From assembly GCF_014698795.1 (NCBI RefSeq), contig NZ_JACJTR010000028.1:34874-98873 (forward strand): a stretch of DNA of 64,000 bases. The letters are read 5' to 3'. Made by a program: the position numbers and the translations under genes. Positions 26,721 through 34,715 of the stretch are shown here, one piece after another (within the stretch, counting starts at the first letter, position 1; every line of letters begins with the position of its first letter). The notes under the pieces were generated by a model. The model worked only from the letters and a program-made list of their open reading frames with translations, ran no database searches and was not told where the DNA came from. This DNA is from Nostoc sp. FACHB-892 (GTDB lineage: Bacteria; Cyanobacteriota; Cyanobacteriia; Cyanobacteriales; Nostocaceae).

Positions 26721-27733
26721 AACTAACCGATCTTGCATTGCCTAAAGTAGCCTCAGTCAGCGAAGTTAGTCATGTAACAAATAATTTTCCAGAGTCCGAT
26801 TTACCGTTTTACCGCAAACTAGGGCGGACTGATTTAACAGTCAGTTGTCTCGGCTTAGGTGGCGGCGGTAGCATCTCTAGTGAAGATACCCTTTACGCTT
26901 TCGAGCGTGGAATTAACTACTTTTTCTACTCTAGCGATTTGCACCACTATATCTACAGTCCGATGTCTGGAGCATTGCGCCAGCTTTGTGGACGTGGCTC
27001 CTCAGTGCGAGAGAAAGTGGTGCTGGCAACCGTGACTTATATCAAAAGTCCAGAAATGGCGCTAGCTGCTCTATTAGATCAATTCGTAGAGCTAAATATT
27101 GATTATATCGATGTGTTGTTCTGGGGCTGGATTGGTTCTAACGATCAGTCAGTTTTACAGAATTGCTTGCAGCTTTCTCCTGATTTAAGAGGCAGCAATA
27201 GCGTCTATCAGCGCACCATTGAAAGAATGTTTGGCGCTTCCGAAAGACTCAAGAAGATGGGAGCCGTCCGCTATATTGGTGCTTCTTTTCATGATATTAA
27301 TTTGGCGCAACAGTGCTTGCATAGCGACCTATTAGATGTGGTGATGGTCAGACATAATGTCGCGCATCGGTCTGCTCAGAGTCAGATATTTAATCAATTG
27401 AACGCGCAAGACCCATCTCGACCAGGTATTGTCACCTTCAAATCTACAGGTTCTCACTCAGGCGCACTTTGGGATGCTCCGGTTGGTTTACCTGAAAAAT
27501 GCTGGCGGCCTACTGTTCCTGACTTATACCGATATTCGTTAACACAGAACTGTGTTGATGTTTGCTTAACAGGTTTGACTCGACGTGAAGAAATTGATGC
27601 AGCGATCGCTGGAGTCCAGCAGAGTAAACTCACTCCTATTGAACTTGACTACCTCAACCTTTACGGTGATTTACATCGTCAAAAGCTGAAAATTCAGGAA
27701 ATTTCATCTGAGCGATTACTTTACCGAGTTTAG
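26717..27733 (+). CDS. Aldo/keto-reductase-fold protein lacking the catalytic tetrad
   Basis: A 338-residue protein clearly of AKR ancestry: FYRKLGRTDLTVSCLGLGGG at the start, then ERGINYFFYSSD, VVLATVTYIKSP and NIDYIDVLFWGWIG. The four catalytic positions look replaced. Asp of 'NFFDTA' is Phe, Tyr of 'VYG' is shifted or Leu, Lys of 'ATK' is Val and His of 'LLxLH' is Trp. It overlaps HopA1 by 4 bp, so it is made with the modification enzymes. A reductase acting on dehydroamino acids is conceivable, but the lost tetrad argues for a scaffold or a different chemistry. Confidence 0.83.
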   Translation: MKLTDLALPKVASVSEVSHVTNNFPESDLPFYRKLGRTDLTVSCLGLGGGGSISSEDTLYAFERGINYFFYSSDLHHYIYSPMSGALRQLCGRGSSVREKVVLATVTYIKSPEMALAALLDQFVELNIDYIDVLFWGWIGSNDQSVLQNCLQLSPDLRGSNSVYQRTIERMFGASERLKKMGAVRYIGASFHDINLAQQCLHSDLLDVVMVRHNVAHRSAQSQIFNQLNAQDPSRPGIVTFKSTGSHSGALWDAPVGLPEKCWRPTVPDLYRYSLTQNCVDVCLTGLTRREEIDAAIAGVQQSKLTPIELDYLNLYGDLHRQKLKIQEISSERLLYRV

Positions 27734-27798
27734 ACAACAATGCCAACTAACACAGTGCGATCGCAAGTTAAATAACTTTAACTTAGGAGATATTTCTA

Positions 27799-28041
27799 AT
27801 GGCAAGTATTAAGATTTCCAACTTATACCCTGCTGGTTCTGAATTGTTCAAAGATTCCGAAAGCTTTATGACCGAGTTATTTGATAACGATTTAATCAGT
27901 AGTAATGGTGGTATAGGGATAGTAAACTACAGTCCTTGGTGCTATCCCACAATCACAATATATAGCCCCAAGTGTAAACCTTCAGTTCGGTGTACCATCC
28001 ATACTACTCTACCCATCCCTACTATACCCACAGTGGGCTAG
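27799..28041 (+). CDS. Double-glycine RiPP precursor peptide 4 (Cys-containing core)
   Basis: An 80-residue peptide. The leader MASIKISNLYPAGSELFKDS... matches the other three and ends in GG at 37-38. The core (42 residues) is unlike them: Pro-rich with three Cys, three Ser and seven Thr (NYSPWCYPTITIYSPKCKP, then SVRCTIHTT). Thr/Ser upstream of each Cys would allow (methyl)lanthionine rings. It lies directly after the enzyme genes, with ribosome site AGGAG, and is the best candidate substrate for kinase/HopA1 dehydration. Confidence 0.83.
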   Translation: MASIKISNLYPAGSELFKDSESFMTELFDNDLISSNGGIGIVNYSPWCYPTITIYSPKCKPSVRCTIHTTLPIPTIPTVG

Positions 28042-28103
28042 ACCCAACTCAGGCAGGTAAATAACAATTTTTGCACCACAATCTACTTTGAAAGGAAAAG
28101 AAA

Positions 28104-28928
28104 ATGATCGCAGAAAGTTTAGAAAAAAACGCCAGTCTTCTTAACGGGAAAAATTCCCATACAGAACTGACTCCTGAGTTGGAGTCCACAGATAAATTTG
28201 TACTGCCAGAAATTGCCCTAGCAACAAACGAAGATATTATTGCTTACCTGCGCCGTTCTCACAAAATTGCTGAAATTGCAGTTTTAGCTGAATATGATGC
28301 ATTAGTTTTGGGTATTTGTGAGCAGTTCGGCATTACTATTACTGATGAAGAACTGCAAGCAGCAGGAGATACCTTTCGTTTGGAACACAAGTTGTTAGGT
28401 GCTTCTGAAACTTTAGCATGGCTTCAAAAGCAGCGAATTTCCGTAGAAGATTGGTCTAAGGGTATCAAATTAGAACTACTTACAAAAAAGTTAAAACAAT
28501 ATCTGCTTGGAGATGCTGTTGATAGTCATTATTTGAGTAATCGTAACGACTATCAACGTGTTGCCCTATCTCAGATTTTAGTCAGCGATTTAACAGAGGC
28601 TAAAAAAGTAACTTATGCAATTCAAGAATTAAATGAGTCCTTTTGTGCTGTAGCAATAGAGTACTCCAAAGGTAAACAGTCTAAACAAAATGGTGGTTTT
28701 GTTGGTGTTCGCTTTTTATCAGAATTAATGCCAGAGATTGTACAAGCGATCGCTCAAGCAAAAGAAGGCGAGGTAATTGGGCCAATACATACAAAACTGG
28801 GTTATCACATTCTCAGAATTGAGAAGCGCTTCCCTGCCGAATTCAATGAAAGTCGGGAGCAAGTATTAGAATCTCTGTTTCAAGATTGGCTACAGGCAAA
28901 TACTATCTCTCATTTACATGAAGGGTGA
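28104..28928 (+). CDS. Parvulin/SurA-type peptidylprolyl isomerase of the RiPP precursor arm
   Basis: A 274-residue paralogue of the protein at 16928-17743. A helical SurA-like N-terminus (residues ~45-145) includes LGICEQFGITITDEELQAAG. A parvulin domain (~150-255) shows VALSQILVSDLTEAKKVTYA, KQNGGFVGVRF and VIGPIHTKLGYHILRIEKRF. It keeps the C-terminal YHILRIE but has Gln where parvulins usually have the first His. It closes the precursor/modification operon. No signal peptide is visible, so it may act on the peptide inside the cell, unlike a true periplasmic SurA. Confidence 0.83.
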   Translation: MIAESLEKNASLLNGKNSHTELTPELESTDKFVLPEIALATNEDIIAYLRRSHKIAEIAVLAEYDALVLGICEQFGITITDEELQAAGDTFRLEHKLLGASETLAWLQKQRISVEDWSKGIKLELLTKKLKQYLLGDAVDSHYLSNRNDYQRVALSQILVSDLTEAKKVTYAIQELNESFCAVAIEYSKGKQSKQNGGFVGVRFLSELMPEIVQAIAQAKEGEVIGPIHTKLGYHILRIEKRFPAEFNESREQVLESLFQDWLQANTISHLHEG

Positions 28929-28948
28929 TGACCGATAATCGTTAACCC

Positions 28949-29773
28949 TCAACAGTTAACACTTAACACTGGTTTCAACTTCCGCAAGAAGTTAAGCATG
29001 GCTGAAACCACAGCATCCGGTGACTCAATTAAGAAGCCATGACCCCCACCGTCAAGGACTACAAGTTCACTGTTGGGAATGCTTTGAGCAAGTTCCTGGG
29101 AAAACTTTAGCGGGGTGAGAATGTCTTGTTTACCAACTAGAACTAGTGTAGGACAATGAATTTTTTGAAGGCGGTCTGTTGTATCAAAGTCAAGCATGGC
29201 TCGGCTGTGATGAAGAAGTGAATGAGTCGCTGGCGGGAAAGGATATCTAATTGCAAATTCGATCAGACTTTCGATCATCCCAGGAATCGAGTAGAACGTA
29301 TCTGTAAATATCCAGGGTAATACGACTTTTTCATAAAGTTTCAAGTCTACATTAGTGCAGAGTTCCCCCCAAGTCTCGATGATGCTGTTAAATAATCCAT
29401 CACCCTTTGCCAACGATGAAAGTAATATCAGACTTTGTACCTTTTCAGGATGTGCTAACGCTAGTTCTTGGGCTATCTGACCACCCATTGAATGACCTAC
29501 TAGATGCACCTTATTGATCGCAATGTGATCGAGCAATGCTGCAACGTCACTAGCCATCTGTTTCAGACTATAAGGGTTTTCGGGAGCAGAACTTCGCCCC
29601 ATACCTCGGTTGTCTAAGCGAATAACTTGATACTGCGAAATCAACGATGGCATAATCAGCGACCAATAAGCATGATCGCAAAGGAAGCCAGCTATTAATA
29701 GCAAAGGCTCACCCGTTCCCTTAATGTCGTAGAACAAATCAATCCCGTTAATCTGAATTTTTGGCATAGTCAA
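28949..29773 (-). CDS. Alpha/beta hydrolase
   Basis: A 274-residue alpha/beta hydrolase with all hallmarks: LLLIAGFLCDHAYWSLI (oxyanion-hole side), VIRLDNRGMGRSSAP, nucleophile elbow VGHSMGGQ, acid in LVGKQDILTP and catalytic His in LDGGGHGFLIESP. Closest in pattern to 3-oxoadipate enol-lactone hydrolase/BioH-like esterases. Substrate unknown. It converges on the RiPP operon with only 20 bp between stop codons and is probably not part of it. Confidence 0.88.
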   Translation of the reverse strand: MTMPKIQINGIDLFYDIKGTGEPLLLIAGFLCDHAYWSLIMPSLISQYQVIRLDNRGMGRSSAPENPYSLKQMASDVAALLDHIAINKVHLVGHSMGGQIAQELALAHPEKVQSLILLSSLAKGDGLFNSIIETWGELCTNVDLKLYEKVVLPWIFTDTFYSIPGMIESLIEFAIRYPFPPATHSLLHHSRAMLDFDTTDRLQKIHCPTLVLVGKQDILTPLKFSQELAQSIPNSELVVLDGGGHGFLIESPDAVVSAMLNFLRKLKPVLSVNC

Positions 29774-29824
29774 TAATTTTGCTAAACCTGATCTTTAACA
29801 GGGATGGACAAGGCTACACTCTTA

Positions 29825-29971
29825 TACCAATTTTTTATAAAGCTGCATAGAATTCGATCCCCCCTAGCCCCCCTTGATAAGGGGGGAACTGGAAAAACAT
29901 CTATCAAAGTCCCCCTTTTTAAGGAGGATTTAGGGGGATCAAGATATGTGCAACTTCACATTAAATTGGTA
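29825..29971. repeat. MITE-like inverted-repeat element, 147 bp
   Basis: The outer ends TACCAATTT (29825-) and AAATTGGTA (-29971) are inverted. So are inner CCCCCTAGCCCCCCTTGATA and its partner around 29920-29940 (TTTTTAAGGAGGATTTAGGG). Flanking TTA on both sides fits a TA or TTA target duplication. G/C-rich elements of this kind are widespread in Nostoc and can form a long hairpin. The apparent reading frame across it (29804-30163) is not a gene. Confidence 0.65.
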
Positions 29972-30364
29972 TTACGTCTTAAATCTCTCATCCACCGGAA
30001 TTTGATAGCCGTTGGCGAGGCGATTGGTCATGTTGGCAGTGGCTGCGATCGCCATGAGTTCCGCGAACATGGTATCATTCATGCCCTTGGCACGCGCCCC
30101 TGCTGTGTGCGAAGCAATGCAATAATCACAGCCATTGGTTGCACTCACAGCGATATAAATTAGTTCGCGCATCAGTGGATCTATCTCACCAGGACTAGTC
30201 ATCACTTCCTTCACCGCTTGCCAAGTTCGTTGTAAGGTAGGGGGATGATTGGCTATAGCTTTCCAAAAGTTATTGATATAGTCATTCTGCCGCGTGGTGC
30301 GGATGTCGTCATATACTGCGCGGACTTCGTCGCTGGCTTCTTCGTATTCAATCAGCTTAGTCAT
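29972..30364 (-). CDS. Carboxymuconolactone-decarboxylase/AhpD-family protein
   Basis: A 130-residue all-helical protein with the AhpD-like redox motif CxxC plus His (GCDYCIASHTAGARAKG) and the preceding LMRELIYIAVSATN. Members of this family with CxxC act as thiol peroxidase partners or peroxidases. Those in this size range are usually annotated as CMD-family proteins without a defined substrate. The gene ends exactly at the edge of the MITE-like element at 29825-29971. It is probably monocistronic. Confidence 0.88.
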   Translation of the reverse strand: MTKLIEYEEASDEVRAVYDDIRTTRQNDYINNFWKAIANHPPTLQRTWQAVKEVMTSPGEIDPLMRELIYIAVSATNGCDYCIASHTAGARAKGMNDTMFAELMAIAATANMTNRLANGYQIPVDERFKT

Positions 30365-30474
30365 GAGTTGACAATCACTCCGCTAAGTAGTAATGCTATG
30401 GGATTTATCCTCATGCTTTTGGACTTATTTATTAGATACCAAAATGTAGGATACTACGTTTTTAACTGCGAACA

Positions 30475-31041
30475 TTAGCGGTGATAAAATTCGACCTCTT
30501 TTTCCAGAATCTTAATATCATACTTGCCAAAAAAATCGTGACCCAGTAAACCGATGCTTGCTTTTGGTGCGATCGCTACCTGAAGATTATTGGCTGTAAC
30601 TCCACCTGCTGCAATAGATTTTATCTTACTGGTTGGGAATTCTACTTCCCTGCCATCGGCAATTTGGGCTTGGATTGTACCTGTAGCCTGGAGTTTAAGT
30701 GTATTCGCCATACCTTGAGTGATAATGGTTCCACTAGAACCTGTATCTACAATCATTTCAAAGGTTTTTTTATCATTGAAGGTAACGTCAATCACAGGAG
30801 TTCCACCAAAGCGGCGTTTGACTGGGACTCGAAAAACTCTGTTGTCTGAAGGTGCGGCAAATATATTATTGCTACAAAGCCTTTCCAATCCAACGGTTTT
30901 ACCAGAGGAGGTTACCATGTAACATGCTCCTGGATCGTCAGCTGTTGCCCGATGAGAGAATGCTAAAAATATCAGCGTCGGCATTAGTGCAATTGCAGCT
31001 AGGTTAACGGTCGTAATCCAATGCCTCCAAGCATTCCTCAT
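30475..31041 (-). CDS. Exported retropepsin-like aspartic protease
   Basis: A 188-residue protein with an N-terminal signal/anchor (LAAIALMPTLIFLAFSHRATA) and one retropepsin-like half. The active-site motif is FEMIVDTGSSGTIITQGMAN, followed by the flap-side strands and IGLLGHDFFGKYDIKILEKE, matching the TIGR02281/clan AA family. As in retropepsins, activity would need a homodimer. It is likely periplasmic or lumenal. Two Cys (CYMV, LCSN) before the domain may pair. Confidence 0.85.
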   Translation of the reverse strand: MRNAWRHWITTVNLAAIALMPTLIFLAFSHRATADDPGACYMVTSSGKTVGLERLCSNNIFAAPSDNRVFRVPVKRRFGGTPVIDVTFNDKKTFEMIVDTGSSGTIITQGMANTLKLQATGTIQAQIADGREVEFPTSKIKSIAAGGVTANNLQVAIAPKASIGLLGHDFFGKYDIKILEKEVEFYHR

Positions 31042-31572
31042 GTTAAATTTTTCTCCAATTTCGCTGATATCTTTATAATAAATAAATTCATTATAGTGGG
31101 TGCAAAAATTAGTGCTATAAACCCATTATTTTCAGAGTAAAAGCCATTTTTTAGAACTCTTTATTACAAATAATTTTCAAATAACTGACATTTTTTGTGA
31201 TAATTATTGTTTATATAATATGTCTTTAATATTCACATTTTTTTGTACTTATAAGCTAATTAGTGAGTTTTTTGATTTTTATTTATGTATCTCCATAAAA
31301 TAAAATTGTCAAGTCAAAGTACAGGATTTATGAAATTTTTGTTAGATAAGCATCTTGATGAAGAAAATAGCCTGATAAAATGCCTAAACCCTTGCCATTA
31401 AAGGATTTTTCTACTTTAGATGCCTTTGCCCTGATAAAATTGCATCTTACTCAATACATTTTACCTAGGATTACTGATTAATAAATTAAAGATTAGGTGA
31501 AGACATGAGAAAATTACTTATAGCAGATTAAATCTGGCAGACTAAGAAGTTAGATAAGAGAAATTTCTTAGC
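31042..31572. other. AT-rich intergenic stretch
   Basis: 531 bp with no credible gene on either strand. It is very AT-rich and contains two related short runs, GCCTGATAAAATGCCT (about 31370) and GCCCTGATAAAATTGCAT (about 31428). It holds the promoter of the minus-strand protease at its left edge. Nothing else recognised. Confidence 0.5.
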
Positions 31573-32346
31573 TTATTCAAGGTTTGCTGCTGCATATACA
31601 GCAGTTGCGATCGCATTTTGAACAGCAATATCTTTTTGTTCTAAGATGATATTTTCATCAACAGTACGGCCAGCTACTACACCGCAAACAGCAGCAGCAG
31701 CAAAATTATACACTCCTGCCATTTTAAATAGTGTGCCGCATTCCATCTCATAATTCAAGATATTCAAGCGCCGATATTCTTCTGTAATACCATGCAGCGA
31801 TCGCATTAAATTTGGATTCGCAGAATCAGTGCGTTCTTGTCCTTCGTAAAAAGTATCAACTGATGCCGTGATTCCTATGTAATGTTCAACTTTTAATTCT
31901 CGCGCGGCTTCAACTAAAGCAACTGTGAGAAAAGGATCGGCTGCGGCTGGATACTCCATAGGTGCAATGTCATTTGCTGCACCTTGGCGACACAATGCTG
32001 CACTGCTAATAACAACGCTACCAACTGGTATATGCGGTTGAATTGATCCGCAAGTTCCAATGCGAATAATTTGCCGGATTCCTACTTGTACTAATTCGTT
32101 GACAACAATACTTAATGAAGGCGCACCTATACCACTAGTAGCTGATAAGATGATGCGACCATTAGGCAAATATCCTACATAGCTATTGAGTCCGCGATTT
32201 TCGGACAACAAGCGCACATCTTGTAAAGAAGTTTGGGCAATGAGACGCGATCGCTCTGGATCGCCAGATAATAGGGCAATGCTGGGAGGTGATGAACCTA
32301 AATCGTCTTGTCCAAAACCAATGTGATAAAAGTGTTTATTTGGCAT
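31573..32346 (-). CDS. Nucleoside phosphorylase (uridine phosphorylase-like)
   Basis: A 257-residue PNP/UDP-type phosphorylase: ALLSGDPERSRLIA (phosphate site), IRIGTCGSIQPHIPVGSVVI, ASVDTFYEGQERTDSANPN and the nucleoside-site LNYEMECGTLFKMAGV. It cleaves a nucleoside with phosphate to base and (deoxy)ribose-1-phosphate in salvage. The length and the Glu-Met-Glu motif fit the uridine phosphorylase branch, but the exact base is not settled by sequence reading. It follows the membrane protein gene at 32358 by 11 bp, so the two may be co-transcribed. Confidence 0.9.
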   Translation of the reverse strand: MPNKHFYHIGFGQDDLGSSPPSIALLSGDPERSRLIAQTSLQDVRLLSENRGLNSYVGYLPNGRIILSATSGIGAPSLSIVVNELVQVGIRQIIRIGTCGSIQPHIPVGSVVISSAALCRQGAANDIAPMEYPAAADPFLTVALVEAARELKVEHYIGITASVDTFYEGQERTDSANPNLMRSLHGITEEYRRLNILNYEMECGTLFKMAGVYNFAAAAVCGVVAGRTVDENIILEQKDIAVQNAIATAVYAAANLE

Positions 32347-32357
32347 AGAGTGAAAAA

Positions 32358-33788
32358 TTAGCGATCGCCTTTGCTAGAGTCTAAATCATCTGCACCATTT
32401 TGCGAATCACTACTATCTACTTTATTTGGTAGTCTATTTAAAGCAATTGCACTGTTAGCTAATTTTTTATCCGGCATATTTAAACTATTTATATCAATTG
32501 ATAATTCATTATTAACTGGTTTATATTCAGAATTTTCTCGGTTTGCACCTGCTATCTCTTCTGCTTTGCCGATAAAATCCTTTGCAAGCCGTTCGCTAAA
32601 ACCAACAACGAATGCTATAACAAAAATTAAAGACCTTTGTTGATCTTGAGATGATTCCTGATTGGTAGTTGGATTTAGCTTGAATACGCTGGGATTAATA
32701 AACATTGATATTATTCCGGAGTTAATTAAGGCTAAAAACAAAACAGCAAATGCTCCTCCGATCATTGGTTTAAAAGCACCCACAAGGAATGGAGTTAATG
32801 GATCAGAATATTTCTTATTTTGAAATTCTTCAATTCTGATTAAAATACTGATAATGCTACCTAATGTTCCTGCCGAAATAGCTAGACTTAGTTGAAGGAG
32901 AAATTCATTATACTTCTGATTTACAGATTGCCTTTTGCTATATTGTGCATTTAATTCAGCAAGATTACTATTTAATGTTGTTAATTCTGTACTTTTAAAT
33001 TCTGCATTTTTTTGTGATATTATACCTAATTCTTTAATTTCTTCTTTGGTTTGTTTTAACTTGTTAACATTAACATCAGGAGTAAAATTATTGTTTTCTG
33101 ATTGTTCTTGTTGTTCAGCTTTATTTTGAATTGCCTCTACCCGGCTATCTGTATATTTTTGAATCTCTTTGATTTCATTTTGCAATGCTTTCTTGTTGAT
33201 ATTATAATTATTATTGTTGTAATAATTAATAACTTCTGAGAAAATCCAAAGTCCTGCAATAGAAGAAGAAGTAATTCCTCCATATATAAAAACGGCACTT
33301 ATTAGTCCAAAAATTACTTTAGTCGTCGTTGATGGTGAACGATGAACTGATAAAAAGGGGTTGATGATAAATCCTGTTAGAGGATGTTCATATTTACAAA
33401 CAATTTGTTCAACGTCAAATCTAATAGCTTGAGCAATATTTACATTTGAAGATGATTCGCGGAGAGCTTCTATTGCAAATATTAAAGCTTTAGAGAGTTC
33501 AATCAGTTCTCTTTGAATTTTATCACTATTGTCAGGTATAACTATTCTCGGTATTCTGTTCCACCAAATATTTTGTGGTGTATTTTTATTAATGAGTTTT
33601 TGAAGTCTATTAAACAATATAATTATTTGAGATATTTCTTTTCCCGCTGCTACTAATCCTTCTTGTTTGCTTGGATCAGCAAAATTATTTAAATTATTTT
33701 TATAAAAATCTTTTATCAGTGCTTGAATCAGTGTCCTGCTTTCATTCAACTTCCAATCATTATCAGTTATATTTTCATTAGAAACCAT
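32358..33788 (-). CDS. Membrane protein with central coiled coil, unknown function
   Basis: A 476-residue protein not assigned to a family. The N-terminal third (1-150) is soluble. A membrane segment near 165-190 (VIFGLISAVFIYGGITSSSI) follows. Then come a long charged coiled coil (~205-290, Gln/Asn/Lys/Glu-rich) and two or three more membrane segments (LSLAISAGTLGSIISILIRI; GAFAVLFLALINSGIISMFI; SLIFVIAFVVGFSERLAKDF). The tail is Asn/Ser/Asp-rich. The pattern suggests an oligomeric membrane sensor or anchor, but nothing is proven. It is upstream of, and probably co-transcribed with, the phosphorylase gene. Confidence 0.75.
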   Translation of the reverse strand: MVSNENITDNDWKLNESRTLIQALIKDFYKNNLNNFADPSKQEGLVAAGKEISQIIILFNRLQKLINKNTPQNIWWNRIPRIVIPDNSDKIQRELIELSKALIFAIEALRESSSNVNIAQAIRFDVEQIVCKYEHPLTGFIINPFLSVHRSPSTTTKVIFGLISAVFIYGGITSSSIAGLWIFSEVINYYNNNNYNINKKALQNEIKEIQKYTDSRVEAIQNKAEQQEQSENNNFTPDVNVNKLKQTKEEIKELGIISQKNAEFKSTELTTLNSNLAELNAQYSKRQSVNQKYNEFLLQLSLAISAGTLGSIISILIRIEEFQNKKYSDPLTPFLVGAFKPMIGGAFAVLFLALINSGIISMFINPSVFKLNPTTNQESSQDQQRSLIFVIAFVVGFSERLAKDFIGKAEEIAGANRENSEYKPVNNELSIDINSLNMPDKKLANSAIALNRLPNKVDSSDSQNGADDLDSSKGDR

Positions 33789-34173
33789 TTTGCCTCCAAT
33801 TATTTTAAAATTTCATAGGTATTGAATAGGGCTACTGAATATCTGTGAATTGCTTTGAGGTAATTAACCAAGATACTCAATCACTCTGTTTTTGCTTAGT
33901 TGCTACTTATATCCACATTATTCTTAGCATGGAATATAGGATTGGGCAGTAAATAGTACACTCAAGGGTACTTTTTATGTAGACACATACTCCTACGAAG
34001 AAGCAAGCTACGTGGAGTGTCTGTCTGCGACACGCTGCACGTTTGCCTAGCATCCGCAGGGAACGTAGAGAAGTTTTTTGTTGCCAGACATAGCTGTGGT
34101 TATTTCCGGTAGAACCATCTTCATAGATGGCATTGCTACTGTTCTCGAAAGGGTTTATTCACTCTAGTAACAA
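33789..34173. other. Intergenic stretch with Nostoc palindromic repeat remnants
   Basis: 385 bp without a gene. Bases 33985-34075 carry the mosaic of short inverted units (AAGCAAGCTACGTGGAGTGT, CTGCGACACGCTGCACG, GCATCCGCAGGGAACGTAG) seen in many Nostoc repeats. Related pieces occur at 38000-38085, 40310-40350 and 49390-49415. Confidence 0.45.
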
Positions 34174-34485
34174 TTAACGTCTGTCTCTAATCAAATCTTC
34201 TATAGCTCGCTCCCAATACCACTGCTCGCTTTTCCCTGGATATTGCCTTTTAGCAACTGTAATAAGGCGTTGGCATGCATCACGATCTCCTTGCAGCATA
34301 CTTATTAATTGTGATTGAGTGTAGTTATCTACATTTGTAGTAGTTTTCGCTTGAGTAAATTGTTTTTGCGGATTACGATTGTTAGTGCTTGGCTTTTGGT
34401 TTTTCATTTCTTGGAAAAGGCTTAAAATTAGGAATCCTAAACCTACGATGATGACAATCGGTGTAAGGGTTATTAAAATTTCCAT
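34174..34485 (-). CDS. Small membrane-anchored protein, unknown function
   Basis: About 103 residues from the ATG at 34485; a TTG six codons upstream is less likely. An N-terminal membrane helix (MEILITLTPIVIIVGLGFLI) is followed by a Lys/Asn/Gln-rich linker. The C-terminal segment YTQSQLISMLQGDRDACQRL ... YPGKSEQWYWERAIEDLIRD recurs as a tail domain in several cyanobacterial small proteins. Function unknown. Confidence 0.7.
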   Translation of the reverse strand: MEILITLTPIVIIVGLGFLILSLFQEMKNQKPSTNNRNPQKQFTQAKTTTNVDNYTQSQLISMLQGDRDACQRLITVAKRQYPGKSEQWYWERAIEDLIRDRR

Positions 34486-34656
34486 TATGAGTTGGTAGAG
34501 CAACTCAATCTAGGATGCTGGATTTTCCCTGTTGATAACATCGGGGAATTCCACATCTAAGAGTCAAAATTATTAAACTAATCTTTTCATCAAATCCGAT
34601 TTTTGCCTGCCAGTAAGTTAGCGATCGCACTACCAATCACATCTAATATTTAGGAT

Positions 34657-34690
34657 AAAAAAAAGTGGCTCTGCAATCAGCAGAACCACT
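34657..34690 (-). terminator. Rho-independent terminator of acsF
   Basis: Read on the minus strand, AGTGGTTCTGC pairs with GCAGAGCCACT (one mismatch) around a 5-nt loop and is followed by a run of eight T. It starts 26 bp after the acsF stop codon. Confidence 0.85.
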
Positions 34691-34715
34691 AAAGCTTTCG
34701 CAAACCTGTTTTAAC

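Noticed and set aside
16928..28928. Thioamitide or complete class V lanthipeptide cluster
   Set aside because: No YcaO, no LanD-like decarboxylase and no LxmX cyclase were recognised, so only the kinase/HopA1 dehydration part is claimed.
29804..30163. 119-residue ORF on the plus strand
   Set aside because: It runs through a MITE and antisense to the AhpD-like gene; composition follows the repeats, not a protein.
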